A stretch of 37,038 nt of DNA, taken from Chloroflexota bacterium. GTDB taxonomy: Bacteria > Chloroflexota > Dehalococcoidia > Lucifugimonadales > Australimonadaceae. The position numbers and the translations under genes were made by a program. This document shows, one piece after another, positions 1 through 9,640 of the stretch. The number at the start of each line of letters is the position of its first letter. The stretch's first letter is position 1. The stretch is from positions 1 through 37,038 of the forward strand of contig JAQCEV010000020.1 of assembly GCA_027618515.1 (NCBI GenBank), given 5' to 3'. The notes beneath the pieces are model-generated. The model was not told the DNA's origin. It saw only the letters and a program-made list of their open reading frames with translations, and did no database searches.

Positions 1-788
1 GTGACGCGGTGGCCTCTGTCTTGCCAGGCCCTGCTGTCTCTTACACCACGTCCTGGGACTCTACTCCGGCATTTCAACGAACGTACGGGCACGCCCTTCA
101 ATGACCTCCAATTCTCTACCGACATCGTGTTGATGGCCGTCCTGTGGCGTCTCCGCTACAAGCTGGGCTTCCGCGACGTATCGGAGCTCTTGCTGCAACG
201 GGGATTCGAGGTCAGCTACGAGACGGTCAGGACATGGGAGTTCCGGTTTGCGCCGATGGTCACTGACAACCTGCGCTCAAAGCGGCGCGGTAAGGCGGGG
301 CGCTCCTGGTACCTCGACGAGACGTACATCAAAGTCAGCGGGCGCTGGTGCTACCTCTACCGCGCCATCGACAGAGACGGCAACCTCGTGGACTCGATGC
401 TCAGTGAGCGTAGAGACAGAGAAGCAGCCAGGCGCTTCTTGCGTCGCCTGATCATTCTCACGGACACAAGCCGCTGCGCCTGACGACGGACAAGCATCCT
501 GCGTACACGAAGGCCATCCGGTGGATCGTCGGTCGCAAAGCCCTCCACCGCACGAACCAGTACTTGAACAATCGGATGGAACAACATCATGGGCCGATCA
601 AGCAGCGCTACTATCCGATGCTGGGATTCGGGACGTTCGAATCAGCCAGTCGGTTCTGCACCGCGTTCGATGAGCTACGAAACTATCTGAGGGTGACCGA
701 ATCAAACCACGACGGCATAACAGCAGCAGAGAAGAGGGCGGTCTTCACCGCTAGATGGTCAACGCTGATGGGAGAGTTGGCGGCCTAG
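1..788 (+). pseudogene. IS6-like DDE transposase, frameshifted
   Basis: The first part (1-483) encodes an IS6-family-like transposase N-terminal region with a helix-turn-helix-like stretch and the first catalytic Asp in the motif WYLDETYIKV (about residue 106). Homology then continues in another frame: GHKPLRLTTDKHPAY starts at about 462, with the second catalytic Asp codon at 489-491 and the Glu codon at 579-581 (NNRMEQHHGP), and the frame ends at 788. The frame changes from frame 1 to frame 3 between about 450 and 462, so no single product covers the DDE triad unless a frameshift is read. The start is uncertain because the window begins here and the first 20 or so residues do not resemble IS6 N-termini. 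Terminal inverted repeats could not be identified with confidence. It is most likely a dead insertion sequence in an accessory region. The family call is by motif recognition only. Confidence 0.8.
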
Positions 789-1966
789 TCCCCGTTGGGG
801 TATGGGGGTTCGCGGCTTGTCAGCGATCCGTGGTCTGAGTTTTGACAGAACCAACCGGGGTTCAACACGGGTAGCTACTGGCTAGGCCGCTAGTGCAATG
901 CCCGTAGTCTCCACGGCAGCCATCCCCGATATTGACGTCGTCGGAATGTCCAATGGCATACGGACTAGTCGGGTATCGTCTAGCTCCATTGCACGAACAT
1001 GGGCTCGGCGTTGCGTAACCCCTTTTGCTAGGCCGATCGAGATTCCTCGCGAACTTCCGTGGGGACCAGTAGCCATATGACGCCGAGGAGCACTTCGCGG
1101 TGTAGTTCGGTTCGTGGATCGGCACTGTGAGCACCGTTAGCGGTACGGGGAGTTCGACCCTCGAGCCCGCCTCAGAAGTCGGAGTGGCGCCTTCGTCGCG
1201 TCGCAGTCCGTACGAGTGTTCTCTACATCTGCACACAGCCGATCGCTCGACGAACCCGTGTTGCCATTAGTCGTCCCATCCTGGACGAATATTGGACTTC
1301 TGAGACAAGCTCCTTTCCCCATCTCACCAGCGCAGTCGTTGAATGGTGGTGATGACTATTCGGAATGGGGACGACATTGGAGCGGACTTGGCTTCGTCCA
1401 CTCTTGAGGATGAGGGGAATCCAGAGCCCATGAGGTATCAACGTGGGAGCGATTTGCTCGTAATTCAAGAGCTGGCGTGGGGATTGGAAATGCCCACGTG
1501 TCGGGTGGAGGGAAGGACACCCTACGGAGGTCCTATCTAGACCCTACGGAGGCCGCATACAGAGCTAGTACCGACCCCAAACATAGCTCAGCAGTTTCAT
1601 TGCCCGGCGAAGCGGTTTGGTGACACCTAGCGGCCGTTCGATTGCGATTCCTCGTTACTCGTGCCTGGGCTCACAGATCGCGCCTACGCGTGCACCGGCA
1701 CGGATTGGAGCCGTTAGTCGATCGAAGAAGCCCGGATCTCCGACCGGAGCGCGGAAGCCGCTGTTGCAATTGCTGCTCTGCGTTGAGGTCGAGCGCGTAG
1801 CGATCGACCAACGATGGAACGACCTAGTTGTGCGCTCGGCGCAATGTGCATATGCTCGTTGCAGGTTCTCTACCATTTAGCGCCCGCGATGCCGTTGGGC
1901 CCCCTATGTCCTAAGTTTCCCATGGTACAGGGATGAGGCATTGTGGATTCGCAGAGGAGGGGTGAC
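789..1966. other. Gene-poor accessory stretch
   Basis: No reading frame here shows recognisable protein features. The open frames on both strands are short, overlap each other and have no convincing ribosome binding site. A 12-bp direct repeat (accctacggagg) occurs at 1519-1530 and 1541-1552. The stretch is probably decayed mobile-element DNA between the transposase remnant and the integrase. Confidence 0.6.
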
Positions 1967-3219
<1,253 letters not shown>

Positions 3220-3256
3220 ACGGAACCACGGCACCACAGGAGCGGCGCACCCCTCA

Positions 3257-3286
3257 ACTATAGAGCCGAAGTCAAACGTCGGTCAA
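3257..3286 (-). promoter_or_regulatory. Candidate promoter of tRNA-Ala
   Basis: On the minus strand TTGACC (3281-3286) is followed after 18 bases by TATAGT (3257-3262), a good sigma-70-type pair about 38 bases before the tRNA 5' end. Confidence 0.6.
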
Positions 3287-3340
3287 GGCTGTGAAATACC
3301 CCTGGCGTAGGCCACGGCCTGCCAAACGCCCCTTTCGCCG

Positions 3341-3370
3341 TTGCATCGATCGCCTGTGGATTGGTATGAT
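3341..3370 (+). promoter_or_regulatory. Candidate promoter of tRNA-Asn
   Basis: TTGCAT (3341-3346), an 18-base spacer and TATGAT (3365-3370) would start transcription about 30 bases before the tRNA-Asn gene. Confidence 0.6.
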
Positions 3371-3406
3371 ACTCAGGTTGGCGTTGACCCGCCGACCCTC
3401 ACGCGT

Positions 3407-3481
3407 TCCCGCGTAGCTCAGTGGTAGAGCGGTCGACTGTTAATCGACTGGTCGTAGGTTCGAGTCCTACCGCGGGAGCCA
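3407..3481 (+). tRNA. tRNA-Asn(GTT)
   Basis: Full cloverleaf: acceptor TCCCGCG/CGCGGGA, D arm GCTCAGTGGTAGAGC, anticodon arm GTCGA-CTGTTAA-TCGAC with anticodon GTT, T arm GTAGG-TTCGAGT-CCTAC, discriminator G and encoded CCA. Confidence 0.97.
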
Positions 3482-3874
3482 GCGTTCTTTCCTGGCAGGC
3501 ACCACACCAACGGGCGTTGATCGATCAACGGATTGGCTGATACCAATGCTTGGCAGCTACGCCGTTGATGGCCCCGTTAGCGTAGCCTCATCTGGTGGAG
3601 CTACCCGAGTTCCAGGCGGTGCCCGTCCTCGCCACCTTTACCGCTTTCTTGCACCAAGCCAGGGTTCCTTCAGTCCGATTCATGGTTGATGTCGCGAGCT
3701 TTAAAGAATACGCTCCGCCCCTGACGCCACACTCTGGCAGTAGACGGCAACTAAGACTCGTGTCAACGGAGCGATTCGAAATGCTGAGATCGATCACTGA
3801 CAGCACCGGCTCGGTTCTGGTGTGGACAACTCGTTGCCAACGGATCCACGACTAGCTGGTTCGGCCTGGGACTC
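3482..3874. other. Intergenic stretch with a 16-bp palindrome
   Basis: No convincing gene. Open frames on both strands here have no recognisable domain or ribosome binding site. The perfect palindrome CGTTGATCGATCAACG lies at 3515-3530. Confidence 0.5.
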
Positions 3875-4117
3875 GTGAATAAGTTTCTTCCCACAATACT
3901 TTTGGTGCTCATCGTTTCGACCCTAGCGACGAGTACCGTACTGTCGCGCCCGCTAGATGCCGCAGGCGACTCCATCATCTCCTTCCAGACTCGACGCGAC
4001 GGGAACCAGGAGATCTACGTCACTGATCCTGACGGACGAGGAAAGCCCACTCGCGTCACCAGAACAAGCACCCTTATACCGTCCGTGCGGACGGGCGCGG
4101 CAAACCCGCGAGACTGA
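3875..4117 (+). pseudogene. TolB/PD40-like exported protein, N-terminal fragment
   Basis: Starts at GTG 3875 with a classical Sec signal peptide (MNKFLPTILLVLIVSTLATS, then a small-residue cleavage region) followed by one beta-propeller (PD40/WD40-like) repeat with the motif RDGNQEIYVTDPDGRGK. The frame then runs into unrelated residues and stops at 4117. The following frame (open from 4033) resumes a propeller repeat at about 4072 (YTVRADGRGKPARLTKS), so the two parts belong to one original gene. The joint suggests loss of roughly one repeat plus a frame change. Function is unknown; PD40 repeats usually form secreted or periplasmic propellers that bind proteins or peptidoglycan-associated partners. 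No clear ribosome binding site is visible. Confidence 0.7.
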
Positions 4118-5055
4118 CCAAGAGCCGAAGCCCTGAATCGGAGCCGGACTGGTCGAGCACGAATCTCATCGCGTTCACCCAGACCAACGGCCGAAACATG
4201 GATATCGCCTACAGCGACATGAACGGACGGATCACCTCTGTCGTCAGAACCAAGGACCAGGAAAATGAACCAGTATGGTCTCCGAACGGTAGTTCGATTG
4301 CGTACACCAAGATGTCCTCTCGCAACAGAGATATCTATACCGTCATCGCGACAGGCTCCGGAAACCCCAGCTTCACCAGATCCAGGCCAAGGCGGCTTAC
4401 CAGCAGCCGTGAGGCCGATTCAGCTCCAACCTGGTCGCCAGACGGCCGCCTCATAGCGTGGGCCGCAACGCGCAGCCGGAACACCGACATCTGGGTCATG
4501 ACCACCTTTGGCTCAGCACCGCGCCGCATCACCACGAATCGTTCGTCGGAATACGCCCCCAGTTGGCGCGCAGGCGGGATTCCCGGTAGCAAAGCCGTCG
4601 TCAAACCCACGCCGACGCCAAAACCTACCGCCACTCCAACCCCTCGACCTGCGCGGCCCACGCTGGCTCCCACGCCAACGCCCACGCCGACAAGCACGCC
4701 TGTCCCTCCAACTACGAGCGGTGGCGGCGCCCCTACCCCCGTACCAGCGGCGTCGTACCTCTCAACGTTCGTTGGCGGGAAGCTCATCGCGTCTGACGGC
4801 ACGTTCCTCGCTGATATCACATCCCTTGGGCACGCCATCGTCTCCATCTGCGACCCCTTCGGCGCCGTGCTTGATATCACAAGCCCCTACGGAAGCCCGT
4901 TTGGGAACCAGAGTGTCTTCGACCCCGCTGCAATGGATCCACCAAATATCACCGAGAGCGGCGAAGTAGTCGCCACCCTCTCCGTTTCACTACTCCTAGG
5001 CAACACAGTGGATCCCTACGAACTGCTTCAGGTTCTCGGATGCCCAGCAACCTAG
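4033..5055 (+). pseudogene. TolB/PD40-like exported protein, C-terminal part
   Basis: Continuation of the gene starting at 3875 in a different frame. An ATG at 4198 could give a shorter product, but homology begins before it at about 4072. It contains at least three PD40 propeller repeats, recognisable by EPVWSPNGSSIAYT, APTWSPDGRLIAWAA and EYAPSWRAGG. A Pro/Thr-rich linker (about 4600-4750) follows, then a C-terminal region of about 95 residues with Gly/Ser/Tyr/Asn-rich turns (CDPFG, SPYGSPFGNQSVFDP). That tail resembles a repeat seen in secreted bacterial proteins with DPYG/YGSPYS-like turns; I cannot name the family. Without the signal peptide it would not be exported, so the gene is probably non-functional unless the frameshift is read through or is a sequencing error. 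The next gene starts 58 bases downstream and may share its transcript. Confidence 0.7.
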
Positions 5056-5113
5056 AAGACAACCAGCCACGCCAGTCACGAAAGACCACGCGCTTTTCGA
5101 ATCAGGAGGACAT

Positions 5114-5764
5114 ATGAGTTACAAGCTACGCACACTACCCAACCGCTGGGTCACACGACTTGCCATGACCAGCTTGTTGCTCGCCGTGATGGCCGCGTCT
5201 GCGGTCGGCGGGGCAGTGCTGAACCAGTCGTCTGCTGACGCAGCACTAGCAGCGCCCAGCAGCGCTCCGAGCGCTCAGGCGGCGATCACGGCAGACATCC
5301 GGTACATGATCAGAGTCACCGCGAACGGCACCACGTTGTCTGGCTACAACTCGATAACATCCGCAGGCCCGCTCGACTCGGCATTCTTCATGGATGTCAT
5401 CTCGTACAGCCAATCCGGCTCAAGAGCGGTCACTGGAGGCAGCGCGTCAGGGTCGGTCGCCATGTCGCCATTGATCTTCACCAAACGCGTTGATTCCGCC
5501 ACCCCATTGATTTCCGAAGCATTGACCAGAGGGCAAACCGTAGAAGTTACCCTAGTCGGGTACCAGCGATCCACCGAATCCGGTAATTACCTGCCTACGG
5601 TCTCCTATGACCTGTCCACCGGCTTGATCTCCGCGCAACGCATCAGTACCGATCCGACGTACGGCCACATGGAAACGGTCGCCTACACCTTCGGGAACAT
5701 GACACTGACGTGGTCTGGCAGCACCCAAACGGAGACCCAATGGATATTCGGCGTCGGCGGCTGA
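5114..5764 (+). CDS. Secreted Hcp-like (type VI effector fold) protein
   Basis: 216 residues. ATG 5114 is well placed behind AGGAGG (5104-5109). Residues 13-40 form a signal peptide or anchor with an Ala-rich cleavage region. From about residue 60 the protein matches the Hcp beta-barrel pattern (PF05638): a short opening strand, DVISYSQSGSRAV, a Gly/Ser loop, MSPLIFTKRVDSATPLISEAL, EVTLVGYQRS, SYDLSTGLISAQRIS, and a closing METVAYTFGNMTLTW. In type VI systems Hcp is cytoplasmic and forms the tail tube, but here the domain follows an export signal and no other T6SS gene is in view. It is more likely an extracellular structural or ring-forming protein. It lies downstream of the broken propeller gene, suggesting a small exported-protein cluster. 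Domain assignment is by pattern recognition. Confidence 0.75.
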   Translation: MSYKLRTLPNRWVTRLAMTSLLLAVMAASAVGGAVLNQSSADAALAAPSSAPSAQAAITADIRYMIRVTANGTTLSGYNSITSAGPLDSAFFMDVISYSQSGSRAVTGGSASGSVAMSPLIFTKRVDSATPLISEALTRGQTVEVTLVGYQRSTESGNYLPTVSYDLSTGLISAQRISTDPTYGHMETVAYTFGNMTLTWSGSTQTETQWIFGVGG

Positions 5765-5943
5765 TGAAAGCTACGCGTGGGGTACTGATCAGTTGCAGCG
5801 CCCCACTCCTCGTCGGCGCGCTAATTCCAAGAGTCGCTAGGGTGCTGACCGATTTACACCCGGTCGGCTGGCACGCGCGCACGCGGCATCCTGGCTTGCG
5901 CCCGTCAACATCGGTCCCCGCCAGCGATATCAGATCGCTCTAG
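5764..5943 (+). CDS. Possible small membrane-anchored protein
   Basis: A 59-codon frame starts at ATG 5764, overlapping the stop of the Hcp-like gene by one base (TGATG), which would permit translational coupling. Residues 6-28 (GVLISCSAPLLVGALIPRVA and following) could form one membrane helix or a signal peptide; the rest is a basic, Pro-rich tail. No family is recognised, and the 3' end overlaps a convergent small frame by 14 bases. It may be spurious. Confidence 0.3.
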   Translation: MKATRGVLISCSAPLLVGALIPRVARVLTDLHPVGWHARTRHPGLRPSTSVPASDIRSL

Positions 5944-6151
5944 CTAGCCAAACGATGCCCCCGAGTGCGGCGATCGGCCACGCCCAGAAGCTCGACGCGA
6001 GACATCCCAGGCACCCCTGCCGTTTGCGGATCACCTGCCACCGCAGGAGACCGAACGCCAGACCGCTGAGCGCACCCATCCAGAGGGGCTGCTGGAAAAC
6101 CGAGAACCAGGTGACGGCTGCTAGGATCCATCCGATGCTTAGGCCATTCAT
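5930..6151 (-). CDS. Small hydrophobic membrane protein
   Basis: 73 residues with two to three predicted membrane spans: about 4-20 (LSIGWILAAVTWFSVF), about 23-37 (LWMGALSGLAFGLL) and about 52-70 (ASSFWAWPIAALGGIVWLA). A basic loop with a Cys pair (RKRQGCLGCL) lies between the second and third. The strong hydrophobic pattern with positive loops is unlikely by chance, which favours a real gene. No ribosome binding site is seen before ATG 6151, and no family is recognised. Confidence 0.5.
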   Translation of the reverse strand: MNGLSIGWILAAVTWFSVFQQPLWMGALSGLAFGLLRWQVIRKRQGCLGCLASSFWAWPIAALGGIVWLARAI

Positions 6152-6206
6152 ATGGTCAACAGGTTAATACATCGACCATTCGACCGGCAGGTATCCCTGA
6201 TAGATT

Positions 6207-6215
6207 TGCTACAAT
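6207..6215 (+). promoter_or_regulatory. Candidate extended -10 promoter of tRNA-Arg
   Basis: TGC followed by TACAAT (6210-6215) fits an extended -10 element. Transcription would start about 19 bases before the tRNA. No good -35 box is seen. Confidence 0.45.
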
Positions 6216-6240
6216 CCCCGTCGGCGTCAACGTATCACGT

Positions 6241-6316
6241 GCCCCTGTAGCTCAGGCGGATAGAGCAACGGTTTCCTAAACCGCGTGCCCGGGTTCGAGT
6301 CCCGGCAGGGGTACCA
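6241..6316 (+). tRNA. tRNA-Arg(CCT)
   Basis: Cloverleaf with acceptor GCCCCTG/CAGGGGT (first pair G-U), D arm GCTCAGGCGGATAGAGC, anticodon loop TTCCTAA (anticodon CCT), T arm CCGGG-TTCGAGT-CCCGG, discriminator A and encoded CCA. The anticodon stem has one A-C mismatch at its base. Confidence 0.95.
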
Positions 6317-6448
6317 TCCTCCCTCTCCTCTCCCACAACAGCGAATGACCTTCTGTTCCTCTTCTTGATGTGGAGTGTTGCTGTTAGTTCGCCTCCTTGG
6401 GCACCGTTCCCGAGAGCAAGACCACGCTGACGGTTTGCGTGCGCGGGG

Positions 6449-7939
6449 TTGATAGGTAACATACCTGCTCCGCTGCAAGCGCGGGTCAGGAATCACGACA
6501 GTGGACTGACCTTGGGGATTGACGACGCGATATTCCGAACCCTGGTTGAGACTGCCACGGTCGGCATCTGCATCTTCCGGGGCGACACCCGATTGTTCGT
6601 CAACCAAACCTACGTAGACCAACACGGATTGGGCACCATTGATCGCGCGCTCGCTTCAGAGGCCCACGTGGGGAGTGACCCTGCAGACCTGCTGAAGTGG
6701 CGGGAGGTCGAAGACCATCTCGGCGAAGCCTCCCCTTTCCGTTTCGGGCTGCGTCAACCCGATGGCACAAGGAAGATCCTGGAAGCTACGTTCTCGCGGA
6801 TCGAATATGAAGGTACACCGGCATGGGTGTCGGTGACCCGTGACGTCACCGAAAACGACTCGAACCGACGTGCGATTCGCGCGAGCGAGGCTCGGTTCCG
6901 CGAGCTTTTCGAACTCGCCCCGGTGGGAATCGCGATCGCGGACGCTGACCGAGTGACGATTGACGCGAATCCTGCGTTGGCCGCGATGCTCGGCACGACC
7001 GTAGAGAACTTGGTGGGGCACCGGGTGCGCGATTTTGGTAGCAACCAGCGGGTCGCAGAGGAACGCAACGCGTACGGACGAATGGTGGCTGGTGAGATTG
7101 ACGAGGTCTCCGGGGACCGTGAGTTCGTTCACACCAATGGCTCCGGAGTGGTTGCTCACATGATCACGATCCCTGTGCGCAACGACGATGGGGCGTTTCT
7201 CTATGCTCTACGGGTTTTCGAGGATGTTACCGAGCGGGTGAACATGAAGCGCGCGCAGAGCGAGTTTATTGCCGTGACCAGCCACGAGCTGCGCACCCCG
7301 CTAACGGCTATCCACGCTGCTGTTTTGCTGGTGGCGAGTGGGGCGTACGGTGAGCTACCGCGCCCGGTTCAACGCTTGCTGGAAATCGCTTCTGAAAACA
7401 GCGAGAGGATGGTTACTCTGACGACTGATCTCATTGATCTTGAGCGCATGGACTTGGGCAAACTGACCTTGAGATTGGTTCCTAGCGACGCCGCTGATCT
7501 CGCACTGCGGGCCCGAGATTCGATTGCCGCACTCGCCGATCAAGCGGGGATCGAAATTGACCTGGACGCATCGCCTATATCGCTCATGGCGGATCAGACA
7601 CGGGTGGCCCAGGTGCTTACGAATCTGCTATCCAACGCCATCAAGTTCTCGGAGCGTCTATCGTCGGTGACGCTTCAGGTGCGAAGCGATGGAGGTGTCG
7701 TTCGGTTCGCGGTCATCGATCACGGCCCAGGCATTCCTGGTCACCACCTCGCAAAGATCTTCGATCGATTCCACCAGGTGGACTCAAGCGACACGAGATC
7801 CAAAGGCGGTTGGGGTCTTGGTCTTGCCGTGTCGCAGGCCATCGCCGAGCAACATGGTGGGCGGATCTGGGCGCAGAGCAAGCTGGGGTTGGGTACCACG
7901 TTCTTCTTCGAGGTGCCGTCGTCCCTGGCGCACGCCTAG
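6449..7939 (+). CDS. PAS-PAS sensor histidine kinase
   Basis: About 496 residues with no membrane segment, so probably a soluble sensor. Two PAS domains (about 25-135, ending in the PAC-like VTRDVTE; and about 145-262, with FRELFELAPVGIAIAD and ending FEDVTER) are followed by a HisKA dimerisation domain with the phospho-accepting His279 in TSHELRTPL. An HATPase_c domain follows: N box TNLLSNAIKFS (391-401), G1 DHGPGIP (424-430), F box FDRFHQ and G2 GGWGLGLA (453-460). The G2 box carries Trp where Thr or Ser is usual. No response regulator is adjacent, so it is an orphan kinase whose partner is elsewhere. The start is uncertain: TTG 6449 is the first in-frame candidate and lacks a good ribosome binding site. 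The 3' end overlaps the convergent DUF1801 gene by four bases. Confidence 0.88.
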   Translation: MIGNIPAPLQARVRNHDSGLTLGIDDAIFRTLVETATVGICIFRGDTRLFVNQTYVDQHGLGTIDRALASEAHVGSDPADLLKWREVEDHLGEASPFRFGLRQPDGTRKILEATFSRIEYEGTPAWVSVTRDVTENDSNRRAIRASEARFRELFELAPVGIAIADADRVTIDANPALAAMLGTTVENLVGHRVRDFGSNQRVAEERNAYGRMVAGEIDEVSGDREFVHTNGSGVVAHMITIPVRNDDGAFLYALRVFEDVTERVNMKRAQSEFIAVTSHELRTPLTAIHAAVLLVASGAYGELPRPVQRLLEIASENSERMVTLTTDLIDLERMDLGKLTLRLVPSDAADLALRARDSIAALADQAGIEIDLDASPISLMADQTRVAQVLTNLLSNAIKFSERLSSVTLQVRSDGGVVRFAVIDHGPGIPGHHLAKIFDRFHQVDSSDTRSKGGWGLGLAVSQAIAEQHGGRIWAQSKLGLGTTFFFEVPSSLAHA

Positions 7940-8397
7940 TGACCTCGCGCGGTTGATCGCCGCACTTCCACGTACATCGCGATAAACGCATCGACCGGAG
8001 TCTTCGCGACCGCCTCGCCCACCAGATCGATCGGCAGATCGTCCAGATTGCGGAAGCGCACGCAGGACTTTCCCATGTCCAACCGCTTGCCAGTGGCCAA
8101 GTATCGGGACGTAAACCAACTTTCCAGATCGGGATCCCCATAGACATTGTTCAGGTAGATCGCCATGTAATTCTTCTGGTCAGCCAACGAAACGAGAGCG
8201 AGTGGCAGCTTGTTATACGTGTCTCCGTGCCGTTCCAGTGGGATCACGTAACTGATCATGCCCCACTGCATCGTCTCGACGTACCCCACTGGTAGATGCG
8301 CGAGGATCACCTCACGGACGGCCTCGATGGCGCGGCGCCGATCGACAGGACGCTCGTCCAAGTACGCCTCCACGGTGGTCGCGCTCGACTTCCCCAC
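7936..8397 (-). CDS. DUF1801 domain protein
   Basis: 153 residues matching the DUF1801 family, whose fold resembles YdhG/frataxin-like iron-binding proteins. Typical features are an N-terminal helix (AYLDERPVDRRRAIEAVREVILAHLP), the GYVETMQWGMISYVIPLE strand pair, KNYMAIYL, and the MGKSCVRFRNLDDLPIDLV stretch near the C-terminus. GTG 8397 is preceded by AGGAG 7 bases upstream. The gene lies 9 bases downstream of the amidohydrolase gene on the same strand, so the two are probably co-transcribed. The biochemical role is unknown. Confidence 0.82.
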   Translation of the reverse strand: MGKSSATTVEAYLDERPVDRRRAIEAVREVILAHLPVGYVETMQWGMISYVIPLERHGDTYNKLPLALVSLADQKNYMAIYLNNVYGDPDLESWFTSRYLATGKRLDMGKSCVRFRNLDDLPIDLVGEAVAKTPVDAFIAMYVEVRRSTARGH

Positions 8398-8406
8398 AAC
8401 CTGCTC

Positions 8407-9519
8407 CTAGCCGAGACCGTAGAATCGAGCGCCATTGGCGCCGAGGATCTTCTCGATCACCTCTGGCGACACGTCTTGCCGAGCCCGCATCGTTTTGACC
8501 ATGTTCCTCTCACGAGACTGATCCTGGTGCCCATAGTCCGACCCCGTGATGATGTTGTCCTCGCCGATGAACCGTGTCAGGTATGCGATGTCTTCGTCCG
8601 CTTCCGTCGCCACGTAAAGCTTGTAGTCGCGGAACAAGCGCGGTCCCCACTCGGTCGAGGGATCTGGACTTGCACCGAGGGTCGACGCCCGGGTGGATCG
8701 CTGTAGGTGGTGGAGCACGTACGGAACCCAGGATGCTGAGGCTTCGATGAAGCCCCATCTCACGTTTGGGAACCGCTCGGGCACTTTGTGCGCCACCAGA
8801 TCGCGGAACGCCCACAGAGGCAACGCACGATTCTGCGGCAAGTTATGGCTGACTGTCCGGTCGAACACCTGCGTGATCCCCGGAGCTCCCGGCCCTGTGT
8901 GAACGCAAACGGCCATACCCAGCCGGTTCGCGGCCTCGTAGACCGGGTCAAAGTAGCGGTCGGAAAGGGAGCGGTCGCCTTCCACTCCCCGGAAGAACAC
9001 CCCCACCGCACCGTGCTCACGTGACCACTCGATCTCCTCAACGGACGCCTTGATGTCACGCAGGGGCGGCACGACCACCCAGCGCAGGCGGTCGCCGGCC
9101 TGACGCCACGCCTCACCCACGTACCGGTTGTACGCGCGGCATATCGCGACCTCGAGCTCCACATCGTCGGTCAGGTAGGCGAGGAGGAGCGTCGGGAAGA
9201 CCACTTCCGTGTCCACGCCGCGCTCGTCCATATCGCGGACGCGCTGCAGCGGGTCGGTCAGGTAGCGCACGCCCGTTGAGATGTCTTTGCGTGCGTTCTC
9301 CGAGTCAGAACCGCCAACCGCCAGCGCCATGCTGCCCTTACCGCTGCGCTTGGGCACTGCCGCGCCGTCGATCATCCACACAGCATCGCGTGCCGCGCCT
9401 ACATCGTCAGCGTCGATCGACGCCAGCACCGGCCTGCGCCGATACAAAGCCGGGTCGAACTGCTCCCAGACGCCTGCGTGCTCAATGATGTGTGTATCTA
9501 TATCGATTACGCCTACCAT
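8407..9519 (-). CDS. Amidohydrolase_2 family metal-dependent hydrolase/decarboxylase
   Basis: 370-residue TIM-barrel protein of the amidohydrolase_2 family (PF04909), which includes ACMSD and gamma-resorcylate decarboxylase-like enzymes acting on aromatic or cyclic acids. Metal-site motifs are visible: D8-T-H10 at the N-terminus, MAVCVHTGP with His207, the glutamate in WGFIEASASW (Glu259) and GSDYGH with Asp328. GGAGG stands 5 bases before ATG 9519. Members of this family are common in marine Chloroflexota and are thought to act in degradation of recalcitrant carbon; the substrate cannot be read from the sequence. It probably heads a two-gene unit with the DUF1801 gene and is divergent from the TfoX-like gene. 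Confidence 0.88.
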   Translation of the reverse strand: MVGVIDIDTHIIEHAGVWEQFDPALYRRRPVLASIDADDVGAARDAVWMIDGAAVPKRSGKGSMALAVGGSDSENARKDISTGVRYLTDPLQRVRDMDERGVDTEVVFPTLLLAYLTDDVELEVAICRAYNRYVGEAWRQAGDRLRWVVVPPLRDIKASVEEIEWSREHGAVGVFFRGVEGDRSLSDRYFDPVYEAANRLGMAVCVHTGPGAPGITQVFDRTVSHNLPQNRALPLWAFRDLVAHKVPERFPNVRWGFIEASASWVPYVLHHLQRSTRASTLGASPDPSTEWGPRLFRDYKLYVATEADEDIAYLTRFIGEDNIITGSDYGHQDQSRERNMVKTMRARQDVSPEVIEKILGANGARFYGLG

Positions 9520-9640
9520 GCCAGCCTCCGCTATTCGCGAACAAGTATTGTGGCGACGGTACCCGTTTCATCGTCGGGGGTCAATCGACCATCGATCAAC
9601 GAATGCCGTGGTAGTATCCGGCGGCCCGCAGGAGGTGCCT

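Noticed and set aside
6227-6625. Minus-strand frame containing CRDSNPGTRFRKPLLYPPELQG
   Set aside because: Spurious antisense translation of tRNA-Arg and the start of the kinase gene.
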